DNA of 64,000 bases from CAYVFC01 sp964450715 (GCA_964450715.1 CAYVFC010000002.1:62001-126000), one strand, 5' to 3'. Shown: positions 52,303 through 62,291, counted from the first letter of the stretch. The notes: generated from the sequence alone by a model not told the origin. Numbers and translations: made by a program.

Positions 52303-54462
52303 GTGAAGATCGCTGTCATCTACAACTACGAGAGCAATGCCGTCATCAATCTCTTCGGGACGCCCAACCGCGAGCGTTACGGTCTGAAGACCATCAAGGC
52401 GATCACCAACGCGCTCAAGCAGGGCGGCCACCAGGTCAAGAGCTTCGAAGGCGACAAGAACATCATCGCCAACCTGGAGGGCTTCATGCCCGCCGTGATC
52501 GCCGGAGAGCGGCCCGGCTTGGTCTTCAACCTCTCCTACGGCATCCAGGGCAAGGCGCGCTACACCCATATCCCGGGTATCCTGGAGATGATCGGGGTTC
52601 CTTACCTCGGCTCCAGCCCGGACACCCACGCCATCGCGCTCGACAAGGTCGTCACCAAGATGGTCCTGCGGCAACGGGGGCTTCCCACGCCCGACTTCGA
52701 CGTGCTCGACACGCCCGACTCGCCGGTAGCGGAGAGCCTCCGCTACCCGCTCATCGTCAAGCCGCGCAGCGAGGCTGTCTCCTACGGTCTCAAGATCGTT
52801 CACGACGAAAGGGAGCTGCGCGAAGGCGTTGCCGCGATCTACCAAGCCTTCAAACAGCCGACGCTGGTCGAGGAGTACATCGCCGGCCGCGAGATCAACG
52901 TGGGCCTACTGGGCAACGACTCGCCCGAGGCCCTTCCCCCGGTGGAGCTCGATTTCGGAGAGGGAGCGCCGATCTTCAGCTTCGAGGACAAGACCCATAC
53001 CAGCGGTCGCAATATCGGCAAGCTCTGTCCCGCCCCGCTCACCGAGGAGCAGACGCAGACCGTCACCGGCCTGGCGGTGCGCGCCTTCCGGGAGCTCGGG
53101 TGCCTGGACTGCGCCCGGGTCGACTTCCGCATGGACGCCGAGGGAAACTTCTATATCCTCGAGCTCAACTCCATGGCGAGCCTCGGGCAGGGAGGATCCT
53201 ATGTCCACGCAGCCGCCACCATCGGGCTGGACTTCGAGGCGCTGGCCAATCGGATGGTGGACGTGGCCACCCAACGATACTTCGGCACTCCCATCGCCGA
53301 CCCGGCGGACGAGAAGCTGCCTTCCCGGGAAAAGACGCTCTTCTCCCATCTGACGCGCAACCGCGACGCGCTGGAGAAAGACGTCGAGCACTGGACCGAT
53401 CTGGCAGGCCGCTCGGACGATCCGGTGCGGCTGGGCTCGGTCGTACACTCCCTCGACGGCAGGCTGGCGAAGCTCGGCTTCGAGCCCGTGCCCGACCTCA
53501 CCAACGACCGCTCGGCCTGGACCTGGCAAACCCCGGCCGGGCTCGCATCGGGCACGCTGGTCGTTCTCTGCCTGGATAGCCCGATTGAACAGAGTCGTCC
53601 CTCGGTGCGCTTTCGCCGCGAGGGAGAGCAGCTGCTGGGCGAGGCCATCGCCACCGGCCGCGCGGGCGTCGCCTGCGCGCTGGCCGCCTTCTCTTCGTTG
53701 CGCTCGGTCCGCAAGCTGCGAACGGCGCGCATCGGCGTATTCGCGTACACCGACGAGGGCCGGGGCATGCGATACTCGAGCGAGCTGCTGCGCAAGGCCG
53801 CCGCAAGAGCGGCTCGGGTGCTGGTCATGCACCCCGGCGGGCAAGAGGGCAAGGTCGTGATCCAGCGCAGGGGATTCCGCAAGTATAGCCTCGCCGTCGA
53901 GGGAGACCCGGTTCGACTCGGTTCCCGCAAGAACGAGATCGATCCGCTTTCCTGGTTTATCGCCCGGGCGCCGCGCGTGGCCGCGCTGAGCGCACCCAGC
54001 AGGCAGCTGACGGCATCGGTCCAGGACGTGACCACCGGTCGCTTCGGACCGCTCATGCCCCACCGGGTCCGCGCCGCCCTGGCACTCTCCTACCTGGACC
54101 CGCAAGCGGCCACCAGGGTGGACGGCGAGCTGCGCGAGCTCTTCAAGCCCGAGTCCCGAAGGCTGCAGGCGCGATTCGAGATCCTGGAGGATCGCCCACC
54201 GTTTCGCAGAAGCGCGGGCAATCCGCTGGTCTCGGTGCTCGGCTCGATCTGCGAGCGGTGGAAGCTGCCCTTTGGCACCGACACCAGCCTGATGCCGTCA
54301 GCGGCCGGCCTGGTGCCGGAAAGGATCCCTACCCTTTGCGGACTCGCTCCTCGCGGTCGCGACATCTTCACCCCTTCCGAAGCGATATCCCGCGGCGAGC
54401 TGCTGCAGCGAGCGCTGGTGCTCGCTCTTCTCCTGGATGGTTTCCAGGCGGATAACGCGTGA
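52303..54462 (+). CDS. ATP-grasp ligase fused to degenerate M20 peptidase-like domain
   Basis: 719 residues, GTG start after GAGGAGA. Residues 1-330: ATP-grasp ligase like the two in the KamA operon (GLVFNLSYGIQGKARYTHIP, YPLIVKPRSEAVSYGLKIV, VEEYIAGREINVGLLG, CARVDFRMDAEGNFYILELN). Residues 345-719 align in order with carboxypeptidase-G2-type M20 proteins (VIQRRGFRKYSLAVEG, PTLCGLAPRGRDIFTPSEAI), but metal ligands are replaced: the LxHxD site reads LVVLCLDSPIE and the final His is Phe. The second domain is thus probably a non-catalytic binding or scaffold domain. The end overlaps the next gene by four bases. Confidence 0.8.
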   Translation: MKIAVIYNYESNAVINLFGTPNRERYGLKTIKAITNALKQGGHQVKSFEGDKNIIANLEGFMPAVIAGERPGLVFNLSYGIQGKARYTHIPGILEMIGVPYLGSSPDTHAIALDKVVTKMVLRQRGLPTPDFDVLDTPDSPVAESLRYPLIVKPRSEAVSYGLKIVHDERELREGVAAIYQAFKQPTLVEEYIAGREINVGLLGNDSPEALPPVELDFGEGAPIFSFEDKTHTSGRNIGKLCPAPLTEEQTQTVTGLAVRAFRELGCLDCARVDFRMDAEGNFYILELNSMASLGQGGSYVHAAATIGLDFEALANRMVDVATQRYFGTPIADPADEKLPSREKTLFSHLTRNRDALEKDVEHWTDLAGRSDDPVRLGSVVHSLDGRLAKLGFEPVPDLTNDRSAWTWQTPAGLASGTLVVLCLDSPIEQSRPSVRFRREGEQLLGEAIATGRAGVACALAAFSSLRSVRKLRTARIGVFAYTDEGRGMRYSSELLRKAAARAARVLVMHPGGQEGKVVIQRRGFRKYSLAVEGDPVRLGSRKNEIDPLSWFIARAPRVAALSAPSRQLTASVQDVTTGRFGPLMPHRVRAALALSYLDPQAATRVDGELRELFKPESRRLQARFEILEDRPPFRRSAGNPLVSVLGSICERWKLPFGTDTSLMPSAAGLVPERIPTLCGLAPRGRDIFTPSEAISRGELLQRALVLALLLDGFQADNA

Positions 54463-55259
54463 TCCTGCCGGTCTTGGTAACCGTCCCCCACGGCGGCAGC
54501 GAGCTGCCGCCCGAGGCGGCCTCGTGCCTGCTCACTCCCCAGCAGATAGCGCTCGACGGGGATACCTGGTCGCGCGAGCTATACGCTTTTAGCGATCAGG
54601 TCAGCGCCTGCCTAGATACCCGTATCCCCCGGGCGGTAGTAGACCTCAACCGAGCCCCGGACGACCTGCCGCCTGCTAATCCCGACGGCGTGGTCAAGAC
54701 CCGGACCGTGAACGGAAACCAGGTCTGGCCCGACGCCAAAGGACCGGGATCGGAGCTTACTCGTCTACTACTCGAGCGCTATCACGCGCCCTGGCATCGG
54801 GCGGTTACCGTTGCCGCCGCCGCGCCCGGGCTGGCACTGGGTCTCGACTGCCACACCATGCTCGCCACGGGGCCGCCGGGACACCCGCTCGCCGGAAAAT
54901 CAAGGCCGCTGGTCTGCCTGAGCAACCGGGGAGACCAGAACGGCGCCGACGAGGGGGAACCGCTGACCGCGCCGGCCGACCTGTTGCTACTGCTTCGCGA
55001 CAACCTCGCCCTTGTTCTGCGAGAAGAGGACGTGGAGATCGATATCGAGGAGCCGCGCTTCCGGCTCAACCATCCTTTCCGCGGCGGTTACATCTGCCGC
55101 TGCCACTCGGCCGCGACCGCCCTGCCCTGGATCCAGCTCGAGCTATCCCGCGCGCTCTATCTTCGGCCGGGCTTCGAGCCTACCCCCTGCTCCATCGATA
55201 CCCGGCGCCTGTTCGACCTCCGGCAGAAGATTATCGAGGCGCTCCGCCGGACGATATGA
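54459..55259 (+). CDS. N-formylglutamate amidohydrolase-family hydrolase
   Basis: 266 residues from GTG 54459 (GTGA overlap with the ATP-grasp gene). Family motifs: LVTVPHGGSELP, ALDGDTWSRELYAFSD, RAVVDLNRAPDD, GLALGLDCHTML (metal ligands), LNHPFRGGYICRCH and WIQLELSRALYLRP. This zinc hydrolase family removes N-formyl or N-acyl groups from glutamate-type compounds (histidine degradation in the classic case). Together with the gamma-glutamyl enzyme and the ligase it suggests a glutamyl or N-acyl peptide substrate. Confidence 0.82.
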   Translation: MILPVLVTVPHGGSELPPEAASCLLTPQQIALDGDTWSRELYAFSDQVSACLDTRIPRAVVDLNRAPDDLPPANPDGVVKTRTVNGNQVWPDAKGPGSELTRLLLERYHAPWHRAVTVAAAAPGLALGLDCHTMLATGPPGHPLAGKSRPLVCLSNRGDQNGADEGEPLTAPADLLLLLRDNLALVLREEDVEIDIEEPRFRLNHPFRGGYICRCHSAATALPWIQLELSRALYLRPGFEPTPCSIDTRRLFDLRQKIIEALRRTI

Positions 55260-55309
55260 GCGAGGGCCGTTCTTTATTACGAAAAAGAGAAGCATACGGA
55301 AGGTCGCCG

Positions 55310-56041
55310 ATGAACGCGTCACCATCGTCCTGGGAGAAGCTCGGAGAGCTGATCGCTGCCGAAGGCAGGGAAGCCTTGACGAAATACATCGATACGCTCA
55401 GCCCTTCCGAAACCGCCAGGGCCATCTCTCGATTGACGGAGCAGCAGCGGCTTCGTCTGTTCGGCCTTCTCAGGCCGGAAGACGCCGCGGACGTCATAGA
55501 AGACATCCCCGAAGCCCAGGCCGCGGAGATCGTGGAGGAGATGCCGTCGGATCAGGCCGCGGCCATCATGGAGGAGTTGCCCAGCGATCACATCGTAGAC
55601 GTACTGGGCGAAATCGGCGAGGAGGCGAGTCGAGCGATTCTGGCGAAAATGAGCCGCAAAGAGGCCCGGGAAGCGAGGATGTTGCTGGAGTACGACCCGG
55701 ATCGTGCAGGCGGGCTAATGATCTCCGAGTTCCTCGCCTACGAGAGTCATAAGACCATTCAAGACGTACTCGAAGACTTGAAAGCCAAGCGTGGCGAGTA
55801 CGCCGATTATCACGTGCAGTACATGTATGTCGTAGATCGAAAGAACAGGCTGGCCGGCGTGCTTCGCATGCACGACCTGCTCTTCCCCTCCAAAGATACC
55901 AGGCTCGATCGGGTAATGATCGCTTCGCCCCTCAGCGTGCCGGAAAACGCCTCGCTGAACGATCTGCGGAACTTCTTCGAGAAACACCATCTATTCGGCG
56001 CGCCGGTCGTGGACGGCGAGCGAAGATTGATCGGCGTGGTG
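55310..56041 (+). pseudogene. MgtE N-domain and CBS region, membrane part lost
   Basis: 244 codons from ATG 55310 (GGAAGG upstream; an ATG at 55256 overlapping the previous stop is in frame too). MgtE superhelical domain (SETARAISRLTEQQRLRLFG, LRPEDAADVIEDIPEAQAAE) and a CBS pair (YMYVVDRKNRLAGVLRMHDL, HHLFGAPVVDGERRLIGVVN). At GVVN, where MgtE would continue to its membrane channel, sequence switches to CorA in a different frame (about 56041). The MgtE frame runs on in nonsense to 56920. Close relative of the intact mgtE at 12.2 kb. Confidence 0.75.
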
Positions 56042-56948
56042 AATCAACGTCGACGGCGTGGGCGACGCGGAGACCTTCAAGGAGATCGGCGACCAGTTCG
56101 GCCTGCACCCGTTGGCGCTGGAGGACGCCGTCAATCTCCGGCAACGCGCCAAGACCGAGGACTACGACGATCATGCCTACATCGTGCTCCAGATGCCTCC
56201 GGAAAAGGACGAAGCCCCCTTCGAACAGGTGAGCGTCTTCCTGGGCGCCGACTTCGTGATCACGGTCCAGGAGAAACCGGGGGACTGCCTGGAAGCGGTA
56301 CGCCACCGAATCAGCAACGCGCACGGTCGCATCCGCCGCAGCGGCGCGGACCACCTGGCCTACACGGTGATCGACGCCGTCATCGACCGGTACTTCCCGC
56401 TCATCGAGCAGATCAACACCCGGCTGGAGACGCTCGAGGAACAGGTGATCCGGTCGCCGGACGACGAGACCGTTACGGAGATCCACGCCATCCGGCACGA
56501 GCTGCAGGCGCTCAGGCGCGTGCTCTCCGCCACGCGCGAGGCCATCGGCCTGCTGGCGCGCGGGGAATACGTGTCGGTAAGCGAGGAGACGCGGGTATTC
56601 CTGCGCGACTGCCAGGACCATACCGCGCAGCTGCTGGACGCCATAGAGGCCTGCCGCGAGCTGAGCGCCAACCTCATGGACCTGCACCTGTCCGGGGTGA
56701 GCAACCGGATGAACGAGGTGATGAAGGTGTTGACCCTGATCGCGACCATCTTCATCCCCCTGAGCTTCATCGCCGGGGTGTACGGGATGAACTTCGACCG
56801 CTCCTCCTCGCCCTGGAACATGCCCGAGCTAGGCTGGAGCCTGGGCTACCCTTTTGCCCTCGGCTTGATGCTGGCCACCGCCGTGAGCTTCCTGATCTTT
56901 TTCCGCCGCACCGGATGTAGTTGCGCTCGTAGTCGAGCGACTCCTTGA
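56042..56948 (+). pseudogene. CorA Mg2+ channel lacking its N terminus, chimeric end
   Basis: Authentic CorA sequence begins INVDGVGDAETFKEI and continues FGLHPLALEDAVNLRQRAK, VFLGADFVITVQEKPGD, the stalk helix, and LIATIFIPLSFIAGVYGMNF with the GMN filter. The first possible in-frame start is the GTG near 56058. About 60-80 N-terminal residues are missing. The tail after LIFFRR (GCSCARSRATP) is foreign, so the 3' end was also replaced near 56910. The remainder could still form pentamers, but function is doubtful. Confidence 0.75.
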
Positions 56949-57122
56949 GCTCGATGAAGCCCAGGACGCGGACGGCGGGCATGAAGGCTATCCGCGTGAC
57001 CGGAAAGCGCGGCCCGGACTCGTCGACCCGTGCCTCTTCCGTGAACTCCTTCGACGTCGACTGGTTGCCTTCGCCCTGGCCCGCCTCTTCCGTGGCCGGT
57101 ATCCAGCTGATGTCCAACAGGA
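56920..57122 (-). pseudogene. unassigned gene fragment, opposite strand
   Basis: A coding-like minus frame, LLLDISWIPATEEAGQGEG, later PRFPVTRIAFMPAVRVLGF and IELKESLDYERNYI, bounded by foreign sequence on both sides (CorA 3' end and a receiver 3' end). No family recognised. Confidence 0.3.
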
Positions 57123-57133
57123 GCGACCGCGGT

Positions 57134-57197
57134 TTTCAGCAAGCCGTTCGATATCGACGACCTGCGCATAGCGGTGGCCTATTTTCTCGACGGTTAG
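57134..57197 (+). pseudogene. response-regulator receiver, 3' end only
   Basis: The frame FSKPFDIDDLRIAVAYFLDG followed by TAG is the end of a receiver domain (conserved Lys-Pro-Phe, last helix). No upstream part is present; the sequence before it belongs to the opposite-strand fragment. Confidence 0.5.
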
Positions 57198-57428
57198 GAC
57201 TCACCGTAAAAAAATTGAACGAGACGATACCGGGCGCGTCGGACGAATTGTCACGATCGAAAGACATCGGCAATTTCTTGAGGTATTCTTCTTGTTACGT
57301 CCGCCTTGCTTTCGAGGCGGAGAGGGCGTCGCGGTACGGCAACGGTACCGCGGCAGGAAATTGGTCTTCTTCGGGCTCGCCGGGAGGCTGCTTTTGTCCC
57401 GGCAAGCTCGAGGCCAGGGGAAGCGAAG

Positions 57429-60018
57429 ATGCGCTCTAGTCCGCCCCAGTTCTGTTTATTGAGTCTCGTTTTCTTGTTGGTCGGGTCGAATTGTACGGCC
57501 ATCAGCGACTTCGGCGAATACGAATTCGGACCGGAACAGTCTGATGCCGGCCTCGGCGGTAGCGGGCAGGGGGGAGCCGATGACGGGAGCAGCGCTGGCG
57601 CCGGGGGCCGCGGAGGAGCGGGGGCGAGCGGCGAAAGCGGGGTTAGCGGAGCGGAGAGCGGCTTTGACGGAGGCGGGAGCGAAGACGCCGGACAGTCGGA
57701 TGCCGATGCGGATGTCGGTCCGGGAAAGTTAGGAGACGACTGCGACGATGACAACCCGTGCGAAGCGGGCCTGTTTTGTAACGCGTTCGAACATTGCGTC
57801 GATGTCCTGTGTAACGCGACTGACGCGGACGGCGACGGCGTCTGCGACCCGGACGACGTCTGCGAACAAGGAGACGACACGCTGGACACGGACGAAGACG
57901 GCCAACCCGACGACTGCGATCCCTGCCCGGACGACGATCTCGACGACCGGGACAGCGACGGCGTGTGTGATTCCGAGGACAACTGCCCCGACGACGACAA
58001 TCCGCAGCAGACCGATATCGACGAGGATGGACAGGGGGACGAGTGCGACGACGACGACGACGGAGACGATGTGGCGGATACTGACGACAACTGCCCGTCG
58101 GTGGCTAACGAGAACCAGCAGGACGAGGACGGGGACGGGGACGGGGATAGCTGCGATGCGGACGACGACAACGACACGGTGGTCGACACCGCCGATAGCC
58201 ACCCTCTCGACCCCAACCGCTGCGTCGACGCCGACAGCGATGCCTGTGACGATTGCTCGGTGACGGGCGGCCCGCCCGACAGTGGCAACGACGGGACGGA
58301 TACCGATACCGATGGCGTCTGCAACGCCTCGGATCCGTGCCCCGACGACAATCCGGACGATTCGGACGGCGATGGCGTTTGCGAGTCGAACGATAGTTGC
58401 CCGGGACACGACGACAACCAGCAAAGCGACAGCGATGGCATCCCGGATGGCTGCGATGTCTGCCCGTACGACGATCCGGATGACTCCGACTCCGACGCAG
58501 TCTGTGACTCGGATGACCTGTGCCCGGGGTACGATGACGGTCAGGATACAGACAGCGACGCAATCCCCGACGGCTGCGATGCTTGCCCGGGTCACAACGA
58601 CGCTCTCGACGGCGACGGCGACGACGTGCCCGACGGCTGCGATGCTTGCCCGGGTCACAACGACGCTCTCGACGGCGACGGCGNNNNNNNNNNNNNNNNN
58701 NNNNNNNNNNNNNNNNNNNNNNNNNNNNNNNNNNNNNNNNNNNNNNNNNNNNNNNNNNNNNNNNNNNNNNNNNNNNNNNNNNNACGACGTGCCCGACGGC
58801 TGCGACGCATGCGACGGCCACGACGATACGTTCGATACCGACGGTGACGGCGTGCCCAACGGCTGCGACCTCTGCCACGGGTACGACGATTCCGAGGACG
58901 GGAATAGCAACGGCGTTCCGGACGACTGCGAACGGATCGAGCAGATCGTCATCGACAACAAGCAGGTCGACGGCAACTACTGGCGCGGCTGGTACGTCAT
59001 CGACGGATCGACCGCGCACGTTTCCACCAACGACAACACCATCACCGGCAGCTACCGTTCGGGTTCCAACAGTTACTTCGTATTCGACCTGAGCGACCTG
59101 AGCGGCCTGAGCGGCATCATCCTATCGGTGACGCTCGAGCTGGAACACGAGTACTACAGCGGCGATGCCACCGAAACGTTCTCGGTCTGGGACGTAAGCA
59201 CCGATTCGGCGACGCTGGAGGCCGACGGTTATAGCGAGCCCATCTACTACGACCTGATGACCGGCAATCTCTACCACCCGGGCACCGTGCTCTCGAGCGC
59301 CACGCTCGGCACGGTGTTGAGCGTCGAGCTCAACGAGCAGGCGGTGGCGGACGTACAGGCTGCGCTGGGCGGAGACTTTGCCGTCGGCGTCCATTCCGAG
59401 TCCGAGCCGGGAACCTTTCGCTTCAGCAACGGTAGCGAGGTGCGCAACAACCGGCTGATCATCGACTACCTTCCCACTCAGCAGACCATCATCGACAACA
59501 AGCAGGTCGACGGCAACTACTGGCGCGGCTGGTACGTCATCGACGGATCGACCGCGCACGTTTCCACCAACGACAACACCATCACCGGCAGCTACCGTTC
59601 GGGTTCCAACAGTTACTTCGTATTCGACCTGAGCGACCTGAGCGGCCTGAGCGGCATCATCCTATCGGTGACGCTCGAGCTGGAACACGAGTACTACAGC
59701 GGCGATGCCACCGAAACGTTCTCGGTCTGGGACGTAAGCACCGATTCGGCGACGCTGGAGGCCGACGGTTATAGCGAGCCCATCTATTACGACCTGATGA
59801 CCGGCAATCTCTACCACCCGGGTACCGTGCTTTCGAGCGCCACGCTCGGCACGGTGCTGAGCGTCGAGCTCAACGAGCAGGCGGTGACGGACGTGCAGGC
59901 CTCGGTCGGCGGAGACTTCTCCGTCGGCGTGCATTCGGAGTCCGAGCCCGGAACCTTCCGCTTCAGCAACGGTAGCGAGGTGCGCAACAACAGGTTGATC
60001 GTCGTACACACTCCTTGA
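57429..60018 (+). CDS. lipoprotein with thrombospondin type-3 repeats and duplicated C-terminal domain
   Basis: ATG 57429. Leader and lipobox VGSNC, Gly/Ser/Ala linker, a small Cys-rich unit (DNPCEAGLFCNAFEHCVDVL), then many calcium-binding type-3 repeats (DADGDGVCDPDDVCEQGDD and relatives) up to the sequence gap and just beyond it. C-terminally there are two nearly identical 180-residue domains (each with IDNKQVDGNYWRGWYVIDGS and GDATETFSVWDVST) resembling surface DNRLRE-like beta modules. The frame after the gap differs from that before only because the gap length is unknown. Likely a long Ca2+-stiffened cell-surface or adhesion protein. Confidence 0.8.
58684..58783. other. assembly gap of 100 N
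   Basis: Exactly 100 N inside the type-3 repeat region, flanked by near-perfect repeats, so the true number of repeat units is unknown. Confidence 0.99.
58941..60018 (+). repeat. 540-base tandem duplication in the surface protein
   Basis: The segment starting at 58951 (ATCGACAACAAGCAGGTCGA) recurs at 59491 with a period of exactly 540 bases (180 codons). The first about 320 bases look identical; the later part differs at scattered, mostly synonymous sites. In-frame domain duplication. Confidence 0.9.
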
Positions 60019-60787
60019 CGGCGCCTGGCGGCCAGGGAAGCCACCAGGTGATCGAGGAGGAACAACGACGCAGATGGGGCCGTCCCGATCGAGAGGCTGC
60101 TGAAAGGGTTTATGAGACCGGCTCTAATCTGACCGACTTCGCCGACCTCCTCCACCGGGCCGCCGAGACCATCCGCTACGGCCGCCTGGAGCGCTTCTCG
60201 GCCCAGTGGCGCGAAAAGTGGCGCGAAAACATGGCCCAGGCCTGCGAGCCGGCCGCGGAAGCCGTCCATAATTACTTGGAAGGCTTCTCGGACGGCGTGC
60301 CCTCGTACCGCTCCACCACCACGGTAGCTCCCCTCGCCGCCGTCCGGGTGCCGGTAGTCGCTGATGCTGGAGCCGCCCGAGGCGATGGCCCGGCGCGTAA
60401 CCCGCGAATTATCCGTACTGCAAGCTGGTTTTTCGGGCTATCGTATAAGAGGGCGAGCACACCCAGGGGCATGGGATGCGGCGGGCACCCCCGTGCCTTG
60501 TGCACGAACCGGGCCCGGTATCGGCCATGTCTTCTCGCGTACTTGCGCGCCCAAGGTGCCGGAACCGCCGCCAGGCTTCTGCCGGCCGCCAGGCATCCGC
60601 ACACCCTGAGCACTGCGAACGCCTCTCGGCCCCGGTCGTCCATTCGGCACCTCGGGCCAGCCGCTTCGGTTTCATCCGCCGCTCCTGGCGCGCTCCGCTT
60701 CGTTCTTGGTACCTGACCGGCTAAAGACCGGCTATAGACCGGCTATAGCTATATGCCTTCCTCAAGTAAATCGTACCAGCCCTATAT
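60019..60787. other. debris region with no intact gene
   Basis: Overlapping frames on both strands, none with start signals or full family matches. Contains the mutM-like fragment at 60330-60425. A plus-strand segment (SNLTDFADLLHRAAETIRYG) looks coding-like but is unassigned. Confidence 0.4.
60330..60425 (-). pseudogene. fragment resembling formamidopyrimidine-DNA glycosylase
   Basis: The minus frame SRVTRRAIASGGSSISDYRH then PDGGEGSY resembles the AIxxGGTTLRDFxxxDGxxGY segment of MutM/Fpg, which precedes the C-terminal zinc finger. Only about 30 codons; flanks do not match. Confidence 0.4.
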
Positions 60788-61120
60788 ATGAGATTATACG
60801 AGGCCGACGAGCCGGGCGTGCCGACCCTGCAGCTCGACCGGCCGCTGCTCCGTTCCCTGGTGCTAGCCGAGACACTTGCCCTGGACCTCTTGATCGAACG
60901 GTTGCCCGTACCCGGGAACGCCTCCGGCCTGGGCAGGCTGCTACCCGAGGCGTGCGATATCACCGAGCACTGGGAGACCAAGCTCGAGGCCATGCTGCAG
61001 TACGAATCGCAGATTCGCTCGCACCTGTTGGATCGAGAGGTGCTGGAGCGCGAATTCCGGGCCTACTCCGGGCGTATCGGAGCCCCGCCCGGGCGGTTGC
61101 TGGAGCGCTACTGGAGGACC
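60788..61120 (+). pseudogene. PIG-L-type deacetylase, C-terminal fragment
   Basis: In the frame from 60788: RLYEADEPGVPTLQLD, then DITEHWETKLEAMLQYESQI and LLERYW. The WxxK...Y.SQ element is typical of the last helices of PIG-L (LmbE) N-acetylglucosaminyl deacetylases. The catalytic N-terminal part (HPDD) is missing. It joins an unrelated gene end near 61120-61150. Confidence 0.45.
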
Positions 61121-61149
61121 GGGCCGAAACCGCGCCCTGGGATCTCGGC

Positions 61150-61761
61150 CGGCTGGCGGGATGTACCGACATCACCGGCAACCTGACCATCTCCAACACC
61201 ACCGGTGTTTTCGATTTATCGGGGCTGGGGACCATCGTTTCCATCTGGGGCGATCTGCTGATCACGGACAACGCGGTACTTAAAGACTTCACCGGGCTGG
61301 ATCGCCTCGAGACCGTCAAGGGTAAGGTTCGGATCGCCGGCAACCTCAAGCTGGAGAAACTCGAAGGGCTCGGCGAACTCACCTCGGTGGAAGGCAACCT
61401 GGAAATCGACGACAACGACCAGCTCGTCGACCTAGCAGGATTGGGCAAGCTGGCCACGATCGAGGGAAACCTGATCATCAAGAATCACCCGGGGCTGATC
61501 GATCTGGACGAGCTCGCCGGTGTCTCCACCTTCGGACCCGCGGTCCACTTGCGAAACAACTACAAGCTAGAGTCCATCTCCGGTCTCGTTGGCGTTACCT
61601 CCCTGGATATCCTGTGCATCGCCTATAACCCTCTGCTTCCCAACTGCGCGGTCCAAGAACTCATGACGCGGACTGGGGTCAACATATCGAACGTTTGCAT
61701 CCGTCAGAATCTCTCCGACGATTGCCCCGGTATCGATTTCTGTCCCACATCCTGTCCGTAG
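61150..61761 (+). pseudogene. receptor L-domain-like extracellular protein, 3' fragment
   Basis: Frame ending at 61761 with regular 20-25 residue repeats: CTDITGNLTISNTTGVFDLS, LETVKGKVRIAGNLKLEKL, LTSVEGNLEIDDNDQLVDLA, LATIEGNLIIKNHPGLIDL, and a Cys-rich cap ending DFCPTSCP. This is the right-handed beta-helix of Recep_L domains seen in secreted myxobacterial proteins. There is no leader; the upstream sequence is the PIG-L fragment, so the gene lacks its 5' end. Confidence 0.6.
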
Positions 61762-62291
61762 TATGCCGACAGACTTACGAGTGTCGAGCCGGGACGACAA
61801 AGTGAAGAAGGCGGAACGAGTTTTTCACGTTTAAACACACGGTCGGAGGGCTAAAATTGGTGGGCCGGAAGGTTAGCAGAGGGAACGGAATTGCGGACAC
61901 GCCCGTAAACGGCAACGCTTTCGTCCAGTACGTCTGAGAAAACGAATGGGCATCACCCCCGCATTGACGACTCAGCGTATACGCGATATTAGCGCCCTCT
62001 CCAACTGCGTTTCGAATTCAGCCTACCCCTAGGCAAGTATTTTTAAGTTCCGGATTCCTTTTGGGATACCCACAAAAACCACCTTCGTCAGAAACACATA
62101 AACGAGCAAACTCCTTGACTTTGTGCAGACGCTCTGCGATTCCTCCGTCATTACACCCATAGTTCTTCGCGATACGATGCGCGAAAAAACAAGCCGTTAA
62201 ACAGGCAGCATTCGATTCCGGCGCCAACTAAACCTTCGTTATACGTCATACGTCTTCCTTCAATCGTTACCGGTAAAAAACATGCATCGAG
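61762..62291. other. lower-GC stretch, no reliable gene
   Basis: More AT-rich than the rest. A minus frame 62227-62018 with spaced Cys (ACLTACFFAHRIAKNYGC) may be the end of a small secreted protein, but it lacks a leader and a start. Nothing else supported. Confidence 0.35.

Noticed and set aside
57251..58441. Ser-rich 396-codon minus-strand frame
   Set aside because: It is the complement of Asp-codon-rich type-3 repeats (GAC gives Val/Ser/Arg in shadow frames).
58684..58783. Frameshift in the type-3 repeat gene
   Set aside because: The frame change coincides with 100 N of unknown true length, so it is not evidence for a real frameshift.
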